A stretch of DNA of 29,880 nt, taken from NCBI GenBank assembly GCA_035268985.1, contig DATFJV010000014.1, positions 1 to 29,880 of the forward strand, read 5' to 3'. Below, one piece after another: positions 14,792 to 23,410 of the stretch. The DNA is from JAAYHV01 sp035268985. Lineage in GTDB: Bacteria > Bacillota > Clostridia > Peptostreptococcales > Anaerovoracaceae. Position 1 is the stretch's first letter. The number at the start of each line of letters is the position of its first letter. The notes beneath the pieces were generated by a model. That model saw nothing but the letters and a program-made list of their open reading frames with translations, was not told where the DNA came from and did not search any database. The translations under genes were made by a program, and so were the position numbers.

Positions 14792-15902
14792 ATACGAAGA
14801 AGTAAAAGCCGTTGTTGAAAAGGGTATAAGTCTACTGGGGGGTGCTTCTGGTTTTGTAAAAGCCGGTGAAAAAATACTCTTGAAACCAAATTGGCTTTCA
14901 GCAGACCCTCCGGAAAAATGCGTTACAACTCATCCCATTGTATTTAAAGCAGTGGCGGAGATATTTAAAGAGCAAGGAGTGATTCTTTCCTATGGGGATT
15001 CACCTGCTTTTCAAAGCCCTGAATCAGCAGGAAAAAAGACTGGGATTTCAGAAATCGCCGAGGATTTCGATATTTTCTTTGCTGATTTTAGAAAAGGAAA
15101 AGAAATATATTTTGATAAAGGCGTGCAAAATAAAAAGTTCACCATTGCAAATGGTGTAATAGACAGCGATGGAGTGATTAGCTTGCCTAAAATGAAAACC
15201 CACGGGTTTCAAAGGGTTACGGGTGCAGTAAAGAATCAATTTGGTTGTGTACCAGGAACACTGAAGGCTGAATTTCATGTAAAAGTGCCAGATGCATATG
15301 ACTTTGCTAAAATGTTGGTTGATCTCAATTCTGCAATTAATCCAAGGCTATATGTGATGGATGGAATTTATGCCATGGAAGGAAATGGTCCTAAGGGCGG
15401 AACTCCTAAAAAAATGAATGCAATACTTTTATCAAAGGATCCCATTGCCCTTGATGCTACAATGTGCAGACTTATGAATCTTGACCCTAAGCTTCTTCCT
15501 ACAAATAAGGCAGGAATGGAAATGGGAGCTGGTACATATTTAGAAAAAGAGATAGAATTGATAGGCGACAATATAGATGACTTCATTGATAAAAGCTTTG
15601 ATGTCAATAGAAATATTGATAGATCGATTAAAATAAATGGTGGCATGAAATTTGCAAAAAATATTATTACACCTAAGCCATATATAGATTCTAATAAATG
15701 TATTAAATGTGGTATATGTGTAAACATGTGTCCTGTTAATCCAAAGGCTGTAGGTTGGTATGATGGTAATAAAGAGAATCCACCTACATATATATATGAT
15801 AGATGTATTAGGTGTTATTGTTGCCAAGAGCTTTGCCCTGAAAGTGCAATAAGTATAAAGCAATCAATTTTCCGCAGGATTATGGACAAGAGGAACAGTT
15901 AA
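14754..15902 (+). CDS. DUF362 protein with two C-terminal [4Fe-4S] clusters
   Basis: A 382-residue protein. The N-terminal DUF362 domain (about 1-290) contains LKPNWLSADPPEKCVTTHP, GDSPAFQ, SLPKMKTH and DPIALDATMCR. A ferredoxin domain follows: CIKCGICVNMCPVNP from Cys316 and CIRCYCCQELCPE from Cys351, each CxxCxxCxxxCP, enough for two [4Fe-4S] clusters. Such proteins are widespread in anaerobes as predicted electron carriers; no reaction is established. ATG 14754 is chosen over ATG 14730 because AGGTGGG sits directly before it and because MSKVALIRC is the usual N-terminus. It is followed 38 bp later by the sigma-54 activator, probably on the same transcript. Confidence 0.88.
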   Translation: MSKVALIRCESYEYEEVKAVVEKGISLLGGASGFVKAGEKILLKPNWLSADPPEKCVTTHPIVFKAVAEIFKEQGVILSYGDSPAFQSPESAGKKTGISEIAEDFDIFFADFRKGKEIYFDKGVQNKKFTIANGVIDSDGVISLPKMKTHGFQRVTGAVKNQFGCVPGTLKAEFHVKVPDAYDFAKMLVDLNSAINPRLYVMDGIYAMEGNGPKGGTPKKMNAILLSKDPIALDATMCRLMNLDPKLLPTNKAGMEMGAGTYLEKEIELIGDNIDDFIDKSFDVNRNIDRSIKINGGMKFAKNIITPKPYIDSNKCIKCGICVNMCPVNPKAVGWYDGNKENPPTYIYDRCIRCYCCQELCPESAISIKQSIFRRIMDKRNS

Positions 15903-15940
15903 CGAAAATTGAGAAAAGAGTAAATTAGAGGGAAAATGTT

Positions 15941-17359
15941 ATGGGAAATAGTTTAATGGAAGAAGATGGAATTAAAGATATTAAAAATAAGAAGGAGCTT
16001 ACAACATTGGAAGAAGTTATAGAAGGTTCTTTTGATGGGATTTTAGTTGCCGATGGAGATGGCAATGTTTTGATGATGAATCATTCATATGTTAGGCATA
16101 CTGGAATTCAAAGGGAAGAGTTATTGCATAAGAATATAAAGGATTTTATCAATCCAACTTGGATGAAAAAATCTGTTGTAATTTTGGCTATAGAACAAAG
16201 GCAAGCTGTCTCCCTAAACCATACTACGAAAAATGCCAAAAATATTATGGTTACGGGAATACCACTATTTAACGAAGAGGGTTTAATAAAAATGGTGGTA
16301 GTGAATACCAGGGACATTTCTGAAATTTATGAACTAAGGGAAGAACTTCTTAAAGCTAAGGAAATGGAAAAGTATTATTTAAGCCAAATAAATGGAAAGA
16401 ATTCGGAAAAAATAAACTCTAAAGGAGAAGAAATTGTTGTGGCAAATTCAAAAATGCAAGAGATATATGCATTGGCACGCAAAGTTGCTGTTTTTGATAC
16501 AACAGTGCTCATAACTGGTGAATCAGGAGTTGGTAAAGAATTGGTAGCAAGATACTTACATGAGAAAAACACTTTAAGAAATAAAAAACCATTTATTGAA
16601 GTTAATTGTGGTGCAATTCCGGAAAATTTATTGGAATCAGAACTATTTGGTTATGAAGAAGGGGCATTTACAGGAGCTAATAAAGGTGGAAAGGCGGGCC
16701 TTTTTGAAGCGGCAAGTGGAGGTACAATATTTCTAGATGAAATGGGGGAAATGAGTTTAAATCTTCAAGTAAAACTTCTTAGAGCGCTGGAAGATAGAAC
16801 TATTATGAGAGTAGGAGCAACAGAGCCTATTTCCGTTGACACAAGAGTTCTAGCTGCTACTAATGCTAATCTTTTAGACAAAATTGAGGTGGGGACCTTT
16901 AGGGAAGATTTATATTATAGATTAAATGTAATCAATATTGAAATACCGCCCCTTAGGGAACGTATTGATGAGATTGCGCCTCTAGCTTTAAAATTTATAA
17001 ATGAATTTAACAAAAAATATGGGCAAGATAAGAAGTTGACATATGAGATTATTAAAGAGTTTGAAGTATATCCATGGAAGGGTAACATAAGGCAACTTAA
17101 AAATGTTATTGAAAACATGATAGTTTTAAGTAATGGTGACTATTTACAAATAAGAGATATTCCTTGGCTAGCGGAAACTTATGAAAAAGCCCTTATTAAT
17201 AGTCAAAAAGAAGAGTCTATGGCAGAGATTTTAGCAAGAGTTGAGAAACATGTTTTAGAAGAAGCTAAAGAGAGATATGGTTCGACGAGAAAAATGGCGG
17301 ATGCCCTAAACATGGATCAATCTACTGTGGTGAGAAAGCAAAAAAAGTACGGGATATAA
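15941..17359 (+). CDS. Sigma-54-dependent activator (PAS, AAA+, Fis-type HTH)
   Basis: A 472-residue enhancer-binding protein that drives open-complex formation by sigma-54 RNA polymerase. Residues about 20-135 form a PAS sensor (GSFDGILVADGDGNVLMMN). The AAA+ domain has Walker A GESGVGKE (193-200), the sigma-54 contact loop GAFTGA (241-246), Walker B IFLDEMGE and the R-finger region FREDLYYRLNV. The C-terminal HTH reads YGSTRKMADALNMDQSTVVRK, like TyrR-type activators. No receiver domain, so a small ligand or partner is probably sensed by PAS. A matching -24/-12 promoter lies 200 bp downstream, before the thiolase gene, making that operon its likely target. Confidence 0.93.
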   Translation: MGNSLMEEDGIKDIKNKKELTTLEEVIEGSFDGILVADGDGNVLMMNHSYVRHTGIQREELLHKNIKDFINPTWMKKSVVILAIEQRQAVSLNHTTKNAKNIMVTGIPLFNEEGLIKMVVVNTRDISEIYELREELLKAKEMEKYYLSQINGKNSEKINSKGEEIVVANSKMQEIYALARKVAVFDTTVLITGESGVGKELVARYLHEKNTLRNKKPFIEVNCGAIPENLLESELFGYEEGAFTGANKGGKAGLFEAASGGTIFLDEMGEMSLNLQVKLLRALEDRTIMRVGATEPISVDTRVLAATNANLLDKIEVGTFREDLYYRLNVINIEIPPLRERIDEIAPLALKFINEFNKKYGQDKKLTYEIIKEFEVYPWKGNIRQLKNVIENMIVLSNGDYLQIRDIPWLAETYEKALINSQKEESMAEILARVEKHVLEEAKERYGSTRKMADALNMDQSTVVRKQKKYGI

Positions 17360-17392
17360 GTTTGATGAAACCGTGCATCACTTAATAAATGA

Positions 17393-17440
17393 GCGGCAAA
17401 AAACGATGTAAAAAATCATCGATATTTTGCCGCTTTTTTT
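17393..17440 (+). terminator. Rho-independent terminator
   Basis: GCGGCAAAA (17393-17401) pairs with TTTTGCCGC (17425-17433), with an inner CGATG/CATCG stem, followed by a run of seven T. It isolates the activator gene from the sigma-54 operon. Confidence 0.92.
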
Positions 17441-17559
17441 ATTGCATGAAATACCCAATAATCAGTAAAAGGAATAGATAATAATATAAACCTTGAAATT
17501 TAAAGGAATATATAAAATGAAATAATTTTATTAAATAAATTTTTGCTCAATCAAAGTTT

Positions 17560-17574
17560 TGGTATAGAAATTGC
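17560..17574 (+). promoter_or_regulatory. Sigma-54 (-24/-12) promoter of the CoA/enoate operon
   Basis: TGGTATAGAAATTGC matches the sigma-54 consensus TGGCACGnnnnTTGC with GG (17561-17562) and GC (17573-17574) at the exact required spacing. It lies 84 bp before the thiolase start and downstream of a terminator. The spacer between terminator and promoter (about 120 bp, AT-rich) is where the activator should bind; CTTGAAATTTAAAG (about 17493-17506) is an imperfect dyad there, but I cannot assign it as the enhancer. Confidence 0.82.
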
Positions 17575-17657
17575 GATATATAAAGATGTGTAGAGAATAA
17601 CTACGGATAGGGTGCAAAAGATATACATAATGAAAGTTAAAATATAGGAGGCTAAAA

Positions 17658-18836
17658 ATGAGTAACGTAGTAATAGTAGCAGAGGGAAGAACCCCAATTG
17701 GGAATATAGGTGGACAGTTTAAAACAATTACATCGCTAGATTTAACAATTCCAACTATGCAAAATTTAGTTAAAAGAGCTGGTATTGACCCTGCAATAAT
17801 AGATGATGTTATTTGGGGATGCAATTATCAGAGAACATATTTGGAAAACAACTTAGCAAGAATTGCTTTGGTTAAAGCAGGTTTTCCTACTACTGTTCCT
17901 GGAATTACTGTACATAGAAATTGTTGTTCATCAATGTCATCAATACAGATGGGTTATTACCAAATTAAATCTGGTGAAGCGGACTGCATTATGGCAGGAG
18001 GAGCTGATAGCATGAGTACTGCCCCTCATATGGTATTTAATGCAAGATTTGGCCAAAAGTTCGGTCATATGGATCTTAGAGATTCCATGTGGGATTCCCT
18101 TACAAATTTAGGGGTTGGTCCAGCCATGGGAATGACAGCGGAAAATGTTGCAGAAAGATATGGTGTTACTAGAGAAATGCAAGACGAATACTCTTTATTA
18201 TCACAAAAAAGAGCAGTAAAGGCTATTGATGATGGTAAATTCAAGGATGAAATAATTCCTATTACCATTAAAAATAGAAAGGGAGAAACTGTACATGATA
18301 CAGATGAATATCCTAAAAGAGACGTTACCATCGGGGGACTTAAAAAGTTAAAGACGGTATTTAAAGAAGATGGTACAGTAACTGCGGGTAACGCCTCTGG
18401 TATGAATGATGCGGCATCGGGAGTTATTCTTATGAGTGAAGAAAGAGCAAAGGAACTTGGAGCACCAATTATAGCCAAGGTTATATCTGTTGCGACAGCA
18501 GGAGTTGACCCTGATGTGATGGGGATAGGACCTATAAGTGCATCTAAGAAGGCCCTTGAAAATGCAGGATTAGAGATTAAAGATATGGATTTATTCGAAA
18601 TAAATGAAGCATTTGCATCTCAATGTATAGCTTGTATGAATGAACTTGGAATCGATAGAGAAAAGTTAAATGTTAATGGAAGTGGTATTTCTTTGGGTCA
18701 TCCGGTGGGAGCGACTGGAGCAAGGCTAGTTGTGACATTAATAAATGAACTAAAGAAGAGAAATAATAAGTATGGACTAGCAACACTTTGTGCAGGCGGT
18801 GGTATGGGTACTGCCGTAATAATAGAAATGCAATAA
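17658..18836 (+). CDS. Thiolase (acetyl-CoA acetyltransferase family)
   Basis: A 392-residue thiolase, which condenses or cleaves beta-ketoacyl-CoA with CoA. The nucleophile motif is HRNCCSS (86-92), where Cys89 aligns with the usual NRxCxS cysteine and a second Cys replaces Gly. NEAFASQ, GHPVGATGAR and CAGGGMG supply the remaining His and Cys residues. The unusual Cys-Cys pair and divergent sequence leave substrate chain length open. AGGAGG precedes ATG 17658. It is the first gene of the sigma-54 operon; 36 bp separate it from the CoA-transferase, which suggests degradation or formation of a ketoacyl-CoA. Confidence 0.92.
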   Translation: MSNVVIVAEGRTPIGNIGGQFKTITSLDLTIPTMQNLVKRAGIDPAIIDDVIWGCNYQRTYLENNLARIALVKAGFPTTVPGITVHRNCCSSMSSIQMGYYQIKSGEADCIMAGGADSMSTAPHMVFNARFGQKFGHMDLRDSMWDSLTNLGVGPAMGMTAENVAERYGVTREMQDEYSLLSQKRAVKAIDDGKFKDEIIPITIKNRKGETVHDTDEYPKRDVTIGGLKKLKTVFKEDGTVTAGNASGMNDAASGVILMSEERAKELGAPIIAKVISVATAGVDPDVMGIGPISASKKALENAGLEIKDMDLFEINEAFASQCIACMNELGIDREKLNVNGSGISLGHPVGATGARLVVTLINELKKRNNKYGLATLCAGGGMGTAVIIEMQ

Positions 18837-18872
18837 AGACGAGATTATATAATACACAAAGGAGAATTAAAG

Positions 18873-20246
18873 GTGGAAAATTTAAAACAATTAAGTAAAA
18901 TGAGCAATATCAATGGAGAATATAGAAAGAAGCTAGTAAGTGCTGATGAAGCAGTTAAAGTTGTTAAATCTGGAGACTTAGTCCATTATGGGCTGTTTGG
19001 TGGCATCATTAGAGATTTGGATGCGGCTTTAGCAAAGAGAAGAGATGAACTCTATGATGTTAAAGTAGCATCAACTATTTGGAATTATCCTGAGCCCCCA
19101 GAAATTTTGAAAGTAGATCCTGAAGCCAAGCACTTTAGGTATGTAAGTACACACTTCAGTGCTATGGATAGAAAAATGAATAAAGAGGGCTGCTGTTGGT
19201 TTATTCCTGTTCAATTCAGAGAAAATACTAAGTATTGGGCTGAAAACGTAGGTGATGTAAATGTTGCCATGCTTCAAGTTGGACCTATGGATAAATACGG
19301 TAACTTTAATTTTGGACCGCAGATTGGTGAGTATTGGGGGATTTTTAAATCAGCAAAAAAAATTATTGTAGAAGTTAATGAATGCCAACCAATGGTTCAC
19401 GGTATTCAAAATTCTATAAATATTGCTGAGATAGATATGATAGTGGAATCAGAGGCAAGACCATTACCTAACCTTGTCGCTAAAGAAGCTTCTGACATCG
19501 AAAAGAAAATAGCAACTCATATAGTAGATAAAATTGAAAGTGGTAGTACATTGCAACTTGGAATTGGTGGCATGCCTAACTATGTAGGTAAAATGGTTAC
19601 AGAATCAGACATAAATGATTTAAGTGTGCATACGGAAATGTTTGTAGATGCATATGTGCATTTATATGAACAAGGAAAAATTACTGGCAATAAAAATACA
19701 AATAAGGGGAAAATGGTATTTACCTTTGCCATGGGATCTCAGGATTGTTATGAGTTCCTTGATGATAATCCGTTATGTCTAATGGCACCTGTGGATTATG
19801 TTAATAATCTAGATGTTATGGCTTCAAATGATAAATTGGTTTCGATTAATAGCTGTTTGCAAGTCGATTTGTTTGGGCAAGTTAATTCGGAATCTTCAGG
19901 ATTTCAGCATATTGGTGGAACTGGAGGCCAGCTTGATTTTGTTCAAGGTGCCTTTCAATCAAATGGAGGAAAGAGCTTTTTATGCACTCCATCAGTTAGA
20001 AAGAAGAAAGATGGAAGTTTAATTTCACTAATTAGACCAACTCTTCCCCAAGGTTCAATTGTTTCATGCCCAAGAAGTGCTACTAATTATGTAGTCACTG
20101 AATATGGTGCTGCAAATATGAAGGGACAATCCACTTGGGAAAGAGCCGAAAGATTAATTGAAATTGCGCACCCGGATTTTCAGGATGAACTTGTAGAAGA
20201 AGCCGAAAAAATGGGTATATGGAGAAACAGCAGTAAGGTTTTATAG
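18873..20246 (+). CDS. CoA-transferase, butyryl-CoA:acetate/4-hydroxybutyrate type
   Basis: A 457-residue single-chain CoA-transferase of the acetyl-CoA hydrolase/transferase family. GIGGMPN (230-236) and HTEMF (253-257) are the core motifs, with Glu255 as the likely catalytic glutamate that carries CoA; GGTGGQLDFVQGA and RSATNYVVTEYGAA are the family's C-terminal blocks. These enzymes swap CoA between a short acyl-CoA and acetate without using ATP. The start is GTG 18873 with AAAGGAG eight bases upstream. Between a thiolase and an enoate reductase, it most likely activates the pathway's acid or releases its product. Confidence 0.9.
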   Translation: MENLKQLSKMSNINGEYRKKLVSADEAVKVVKSGDLVHYGLFGGIIRDLDAALAKRRDELYDVKVASTIWNYPEPPEILKVDPEAKHFRYVSTHFSAMDRKMNKEGCCWFIPVQFRENTKYWAENVGDVNVAMLQVGPMDKYGNFNFGPQIGEYWGIFKSAKKIIVEVNECQPMVHGIQNSINIAEIDMIVESEARPLPNLVAKEASDIEKKIATHIVDKIESGSTLQLGIGGMPNYVGKMVTESDINDLSVHTEMFVDAYVHLYEQGKITGNKNTNKGKMVFTFAMGSQDCYEFLDDNPLCLMAPVDYVNNLDVMASNDKLVSINSCLQVDLFGQVNSESSGFQHIGGTGGQLDFVQGAFQSNGGKSFLCTPSVRKKKDGSLISLIRPTLPQGSIVSCPRSATNYVVTEYGAANMKGQSTWERAERLIEIAHPDFQDELVEEAEKMGIWRNSSKVL

Positions 20247-20301
20247 AACTAATCTAAGGATTATTCTTAAAATCAAAGGAGTCTTCCGTAAAAGTTTCCG
20301 G

Positions 20302-20370
20302 TATTAAAGAATAATTATCATTAGAAAATGGGGAATCATTGTGTGATTCTCCATTGTTCTCATGTATAAT
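20302..20370 (+). promoter_or_regulatory. Hairpin and TATAAT box between CoA-transferase and enoate reductase
   Basis: AATGGGGAATCA pairs with TGATTCTCCATT (about 20327-20355, one G-T pair) without a T run, followed by TATAAT (20365-20370). The gap of 143 bp, the hairpin and the -10 box allow a secondary start for the next gene, although no well-spaced -35 is visible. The hairpin may instead process or stabilise the operon mRNA. Confidence 0.35.
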
Positions 20371-20389
20371 AAATAGAGAGGTAATAAAT

Positions 20390-22354
20390 ATGAATCTATT
20401 ATTTAAAGAAGGCTTTATAGGAAAATTAAAACTTAAAAACAGAATTATTATGTCAGCCATGCATATGGGAATGGATTTTGAAAAAGAGGCGGCATTCTTA
20501 GCAGAGAGATCTAAGGGTGGTGCTTGTCTAGTTACTTCGGTAATGGGTGTCCATGCCTCTGCAACTCCATCAGATATGAATATCATATCTGAAGAGAATG
20601 CCCAAAAAATTTCCGAAATGGCAGAGGAAATTCATGAAGCTGGTGGAAAACTTTCGGTTCAGCTTTTTCATGCGGGAAGAAATGCAAAAGCGGGGGGCCT
20701 CTGTGATAGTGATGCGGTACCCGTTGCTCCCAGTGCTATTCCTTCTCCAATATATAAAACGGTACCTAAGGAATTAAATGAAAAGGAGATTGTTGAAATT
20801 TTTAAGTACTTTTCTGAAGCTGCTGAAATTTGCAAAGAAGCCAATGTGGATGCAGTTGAAATCAGTGCCAGTGCTGGATATCTCCTTTCGGAATTCTTGT
20901 CTAATCGTACAAATCTTAGAGAGGATAAATATGGTGGTAGCTTAGAAAAACGGTTTACTTTTCCTTTGGAAGTTATAGAAAAAGTCAGAGAAGCAGTGGG
21001 CGTTGATTATCCTGTAATATTGAGAATATCAGGGCTTGATATGATAGGAGGGTATGGTTTAAAGGACATGCAACAGTTTTCTGCCAAGGCGGAAAAATAT
21101 GTTGATGCCATTAGTGTTACAGGTGGTTGGCATGAAGCTGCAATACCACAGATTACCATGCAAGTCCCAGAAGGCAATTTCGCTTTTTTATCAGGAGCGA
21201 TTAAGCAGTTTGTTAATGTTCCTGTAATAGCGTGCAATAGAATCAACAATGGTGAAACAGCGGAGGAAATTCTTGAGGAAGGCTATAGTGATTTTGTGGG
21301 ATGCGCTAGAGCATTTTTAACGGATAGTCATTTTGCAGTAAAAGTAAAAAGGAAAGAACCGTATAAAAAATGTGTAGGATGCAATAAAGGCTGCATAGAA
21401 AGAGTCCTAAAAGGTGAGGCTCCTACCTGTATATTTAATCCTACCATAGGTCATGAAGGAGAATTAGAGACTAAGGAGGAGTTAAATAAAAAATATCTAG
21501 TGGTTGGAGGTGGACCTGCAGGATTATCAGCAGCAATTAATCTTGCGAAGAAGGGTAATGAAGTTAGGTTATGTACCAAGGATAAGTATTTTGGAGGCAT
21601 GATGCATTATGCTTCTAAATCTTTAGACAAAAAAACCTTTGCAGATAATATTAATGCTATGTTTTATGAGGCCAATTATTATGGCGTTGAATTAGTCTTA
21701 AATACATATGTGGATTCAAGATACATTAAAGTATATAACCCGGATGAAGTATTAATAGCCGTCGGCGGAAATTGTAGTAAACCACCAATTGAAGGTATAG
21801 ATAATGAAAACGTATTTGAGCTTAAGGACATATTTGATTTAGATAAAAAGGAATTAAACTTATTGTTACAAAAAAAAGTATGTATTATAGGTGGAGGAGC
21901 CAGTGGTGTTGAACTAGCCTTATATATATTAAACTCATCTAAGATAATGAAAGAAAGCAGAACGTTTTTAGATTTATATAATTTAGACGTTACAAAAAAT
22001 GATTTTGATTATGATGGTAATATAACTATACTTGAAATGAAAAAAAAGGTTGCCAAGGATTTAGGGAGCACTAGATGGATACTTATGAAGGAGATTGACA
22101 GATATCCAATAGATATAAAGACTGAAGTCACTGTGGAAAAGATTGGAGAAGACTTTGTTGTTATTAAAGATAAAGATGGTATAGAAAATATTCGTGCCGA
22201 AATTGTTATTCTTGCAACAGGATATAAACCAGCCATGAGGGACTTAGTAGAATGGCTAAGAAGTAGCAAGTATAAGTATCATGAAATAGGAGACTGCGCA
22301 GGAAATGGACAAGGTGTCATGAATGCCATAGAGGAAGCATACAAAATATCATAA
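20390..22354 (+). CDS. 2-enoate reductase/2,4-dienoyl-CoA reductase family flavoenzyme
   Basis: A 654-residue NADH:flavin oxidoreductase that reduces a carbon-carbon double bond next to a carboxyl or thioester. The N-terminal old-yellow-enzyme barrel (about 1-320, FMN) includes KNRIIMSAMHMGM, QLFHAGRNA and the SNRTNLREDKYGGS block. Cys328, 331, 335 and 347 (CVGCNKGC...TCIFNP) bind the [4Fe-4S] cluster. Two dinucleotide loops follow, GGGPAG (373) and GGGASG (501), for FAD and NADH. ATG 20390 is the start: AGAGAGG lies eight bases upstream, while a GTG at 20339 has no ribosome site. The operon ends after it at a palindromic terminator. Confidence 0.9.
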   Translation: MNLLFKEGFIGKLKLKNRIIMSAMHMGMDFEKEAAFLAERSKGGACLVTSVMGVHASATPSDMNIISEENAQKISEMAEEIHEAGGKLSVQLFHAGRNAKAGGLCDSDAVPVAPSAIPSPIYKTVPKELNEKEIVEIFKYFSEAAEICKEANVDAVEISASAGYLLSEFLSNRTNLREDKYGGSLEKRFTFPLEVIEKVREAVGVDYPVILRISGLDMIGGYGLKDMQQFSAKAEKYVDAISVTGGWHEAAIPQITMQVPEGNFAFLSGAIKQFVNVPVIACNRINNGETAEEILEEGYSDFVGCARAFLTDSHFAVKVKRKEPYKKCVGCNKGCIERVLKGEAPTCIFNPTIGHEGELETKEELNKKYLVVGGGPAGLSAAINLAKKGNEVRLCTKDKYFGGMMHYASKSLDKKTFADNINAMFYEANYYGVELVLNTYVDSRYIKVYNPDEVLIAVGGNCSKPPIEGIDNENVFELKDIFDLDKKELNLLLQKKVCIIGGGASGVELALYILNSSKIMKESRTFLDLYNLDVTKNDFDYDGNITILEMKKKVAKDLGSTRWILMKEIDRYPIDIKTEVTVEKIGEDFVVIKDKDGIENIRAEIVILATGYKPAMRDLVEWLRSSKYKYHEIGDCAGNGQGVMNAIEEAYKIS

Positions 22355-22370
22355 ATAATTAATTTTTCTT

Positions 22371-22398
22371 AACAAACGGTTTAAAACCGTTTGTTTTT
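22371..22398 (+). terminator. Palindromic terminator
   Basis: AACAAACGGTTT (22371-22382) and AAACCGTTTGTT (22384-22395) are perfect inverted arms around a single A, followed by TTTT. As RNA it folds with a small loop and a U tail, ending the enoate reductase transcript. The symmetry would also suit a protein operator. Confidence 0.82.
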
Positions 22399-22409
22399 GA
22401 TTAATATGC

Positions 22410-22438
22410 TTTACTAAAAGCGTTTAAAGTAGTAATAT
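22410..22438 (+). promoter_or_regulatory. Promoter of the transporter/cyclase pair
   Basis: TTTACT (22410-22415), 17-bp spacer, TAATAT (22433-22438), 34 bp before the start codon at 22473. Its spacer end plus -10 is identical over 15 bases to 11242-11256. Confidence 0.5.
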
Positions 22439-22472
22439 TAGCACATGAAAATAAATATAATAGGGAGTGGCA

Positions 22473-23393
22473 ATGAGAAAAGAATTATTAGGGAATCTAC
22501 TTGGATTAGCTACGATAACAATATGGGGTTCTACATATATTGTAAGTAAAATGGTATTAGAAACGTATATGCCGACGCAGGTATTGCTAATGCGTTTTTT
22601 GATGGCAGCTGTTGTGCTCACAATAATTTATCCTAAATTTGAAAAGTTCAAAGATTTAAGGCATGAACTGTTATTAGTTGCAGCAGCAGTTTGTTTATCA
22701 GGGTATTTTCTTTGTGAAAATACGGCACTCACTAAAACTTACGCAACCAACGTAAGTTTAATTGTCGCAACGATGCCAATTATTTCATTGATATTAACAG
22801 GTATTGTAGATAAAGTGAATCATTGGAACAAAAACGTTATCGTAGGCTTTATAATTGCATATACAGGAGTTGTAATAATAGTGATTGGTGGAGAAAGTGG
22901 TTCTAGTATAAAAATAATTGGTGATGGGATAGCTTTACTTGCAGCTATGTGTTTTGCCTTTTATTCATTGATATTATCCAAAATAAACAGTGAAATGAAT
23001 ACTATTAGGTTAACGAGAAATATATTTTATTATGTTGTAGTAATAATCTTTTTGGCTAATTTAGTAAAAGGGAATTTAAAACCTGAAGTATTTCCTTTGG
23101 AAAAGCTTTTAGATCCACCTATGGCAATGGGGTTATTATTCCTAGGCGTTATGGCATCATCACTTTCTTTTATGATGTGGAATCAGTCTATCAAATATAT
23201 AGGGGGAATGAGAACAAGTAAATATGTATACTTTGGACCCGTTATAACTGCTATTATAGCTGCGATTTATTTAAATGAAAGTATAACTATGACAATAATA
23301 ATTGGTGCAGTACTAATTATTGGTGGTGTATACTTGTCGGAACGCAAAGTTTCCAATAAAAAAGATCAAAACTCAGTAAAAGAAATTGTCTAG
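22473..23393 (+). CDS. EamA/DMT-family transporter
   Basis: A 306-residue integral membrane protein with about ten hydrophobic segments in two repeated halves, the layout of the drug/metabolite transporter superfamily. WGSTYIVSKMVLE near the N-terminus and MWNQSIKYIGGMRTSKYVYFGPVITAI in the second half are typical EamA segments. Many members export amino acids or related metabolites. ATG 22473 is preferred over GTG 22467, because AGGGA (22462-22466) gives correct spacing only for the ATG. It lies 17 bp upstream of the cyclase gene, so the two may process and export (or import) the same compound. Confidence 0.88.
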   Translation: MRKELLGNLLGLATITIWGSTYIVSKMVLETYMPTQVLLMRFLMAAVVLTIIYPKFEKFKDLRHELLLVAAAVCLSGYFLCENTALTKTYATNVSLIVATMPIISLILTGIVDKVNHWNKNVIVGFIIAYTGVVIIVIGGESGSSIKIIGDGIALLAAMCFAFYSLILSKINSEMNTIRLTRNIFYYVVVIIFLANLVKGNLKPEVFPLEKLLDPPMAMGLLFLGVMASSLSFMMWNQSIKYIGGMRTSKYVYFGPVITAIIAAIYLNESITMTIIIGAVLIIGGVYLSERKVSNKKDQNSVKEIV

Positions 23394-23410
23394 TAATTTG
23401 GAGGGTAAAT

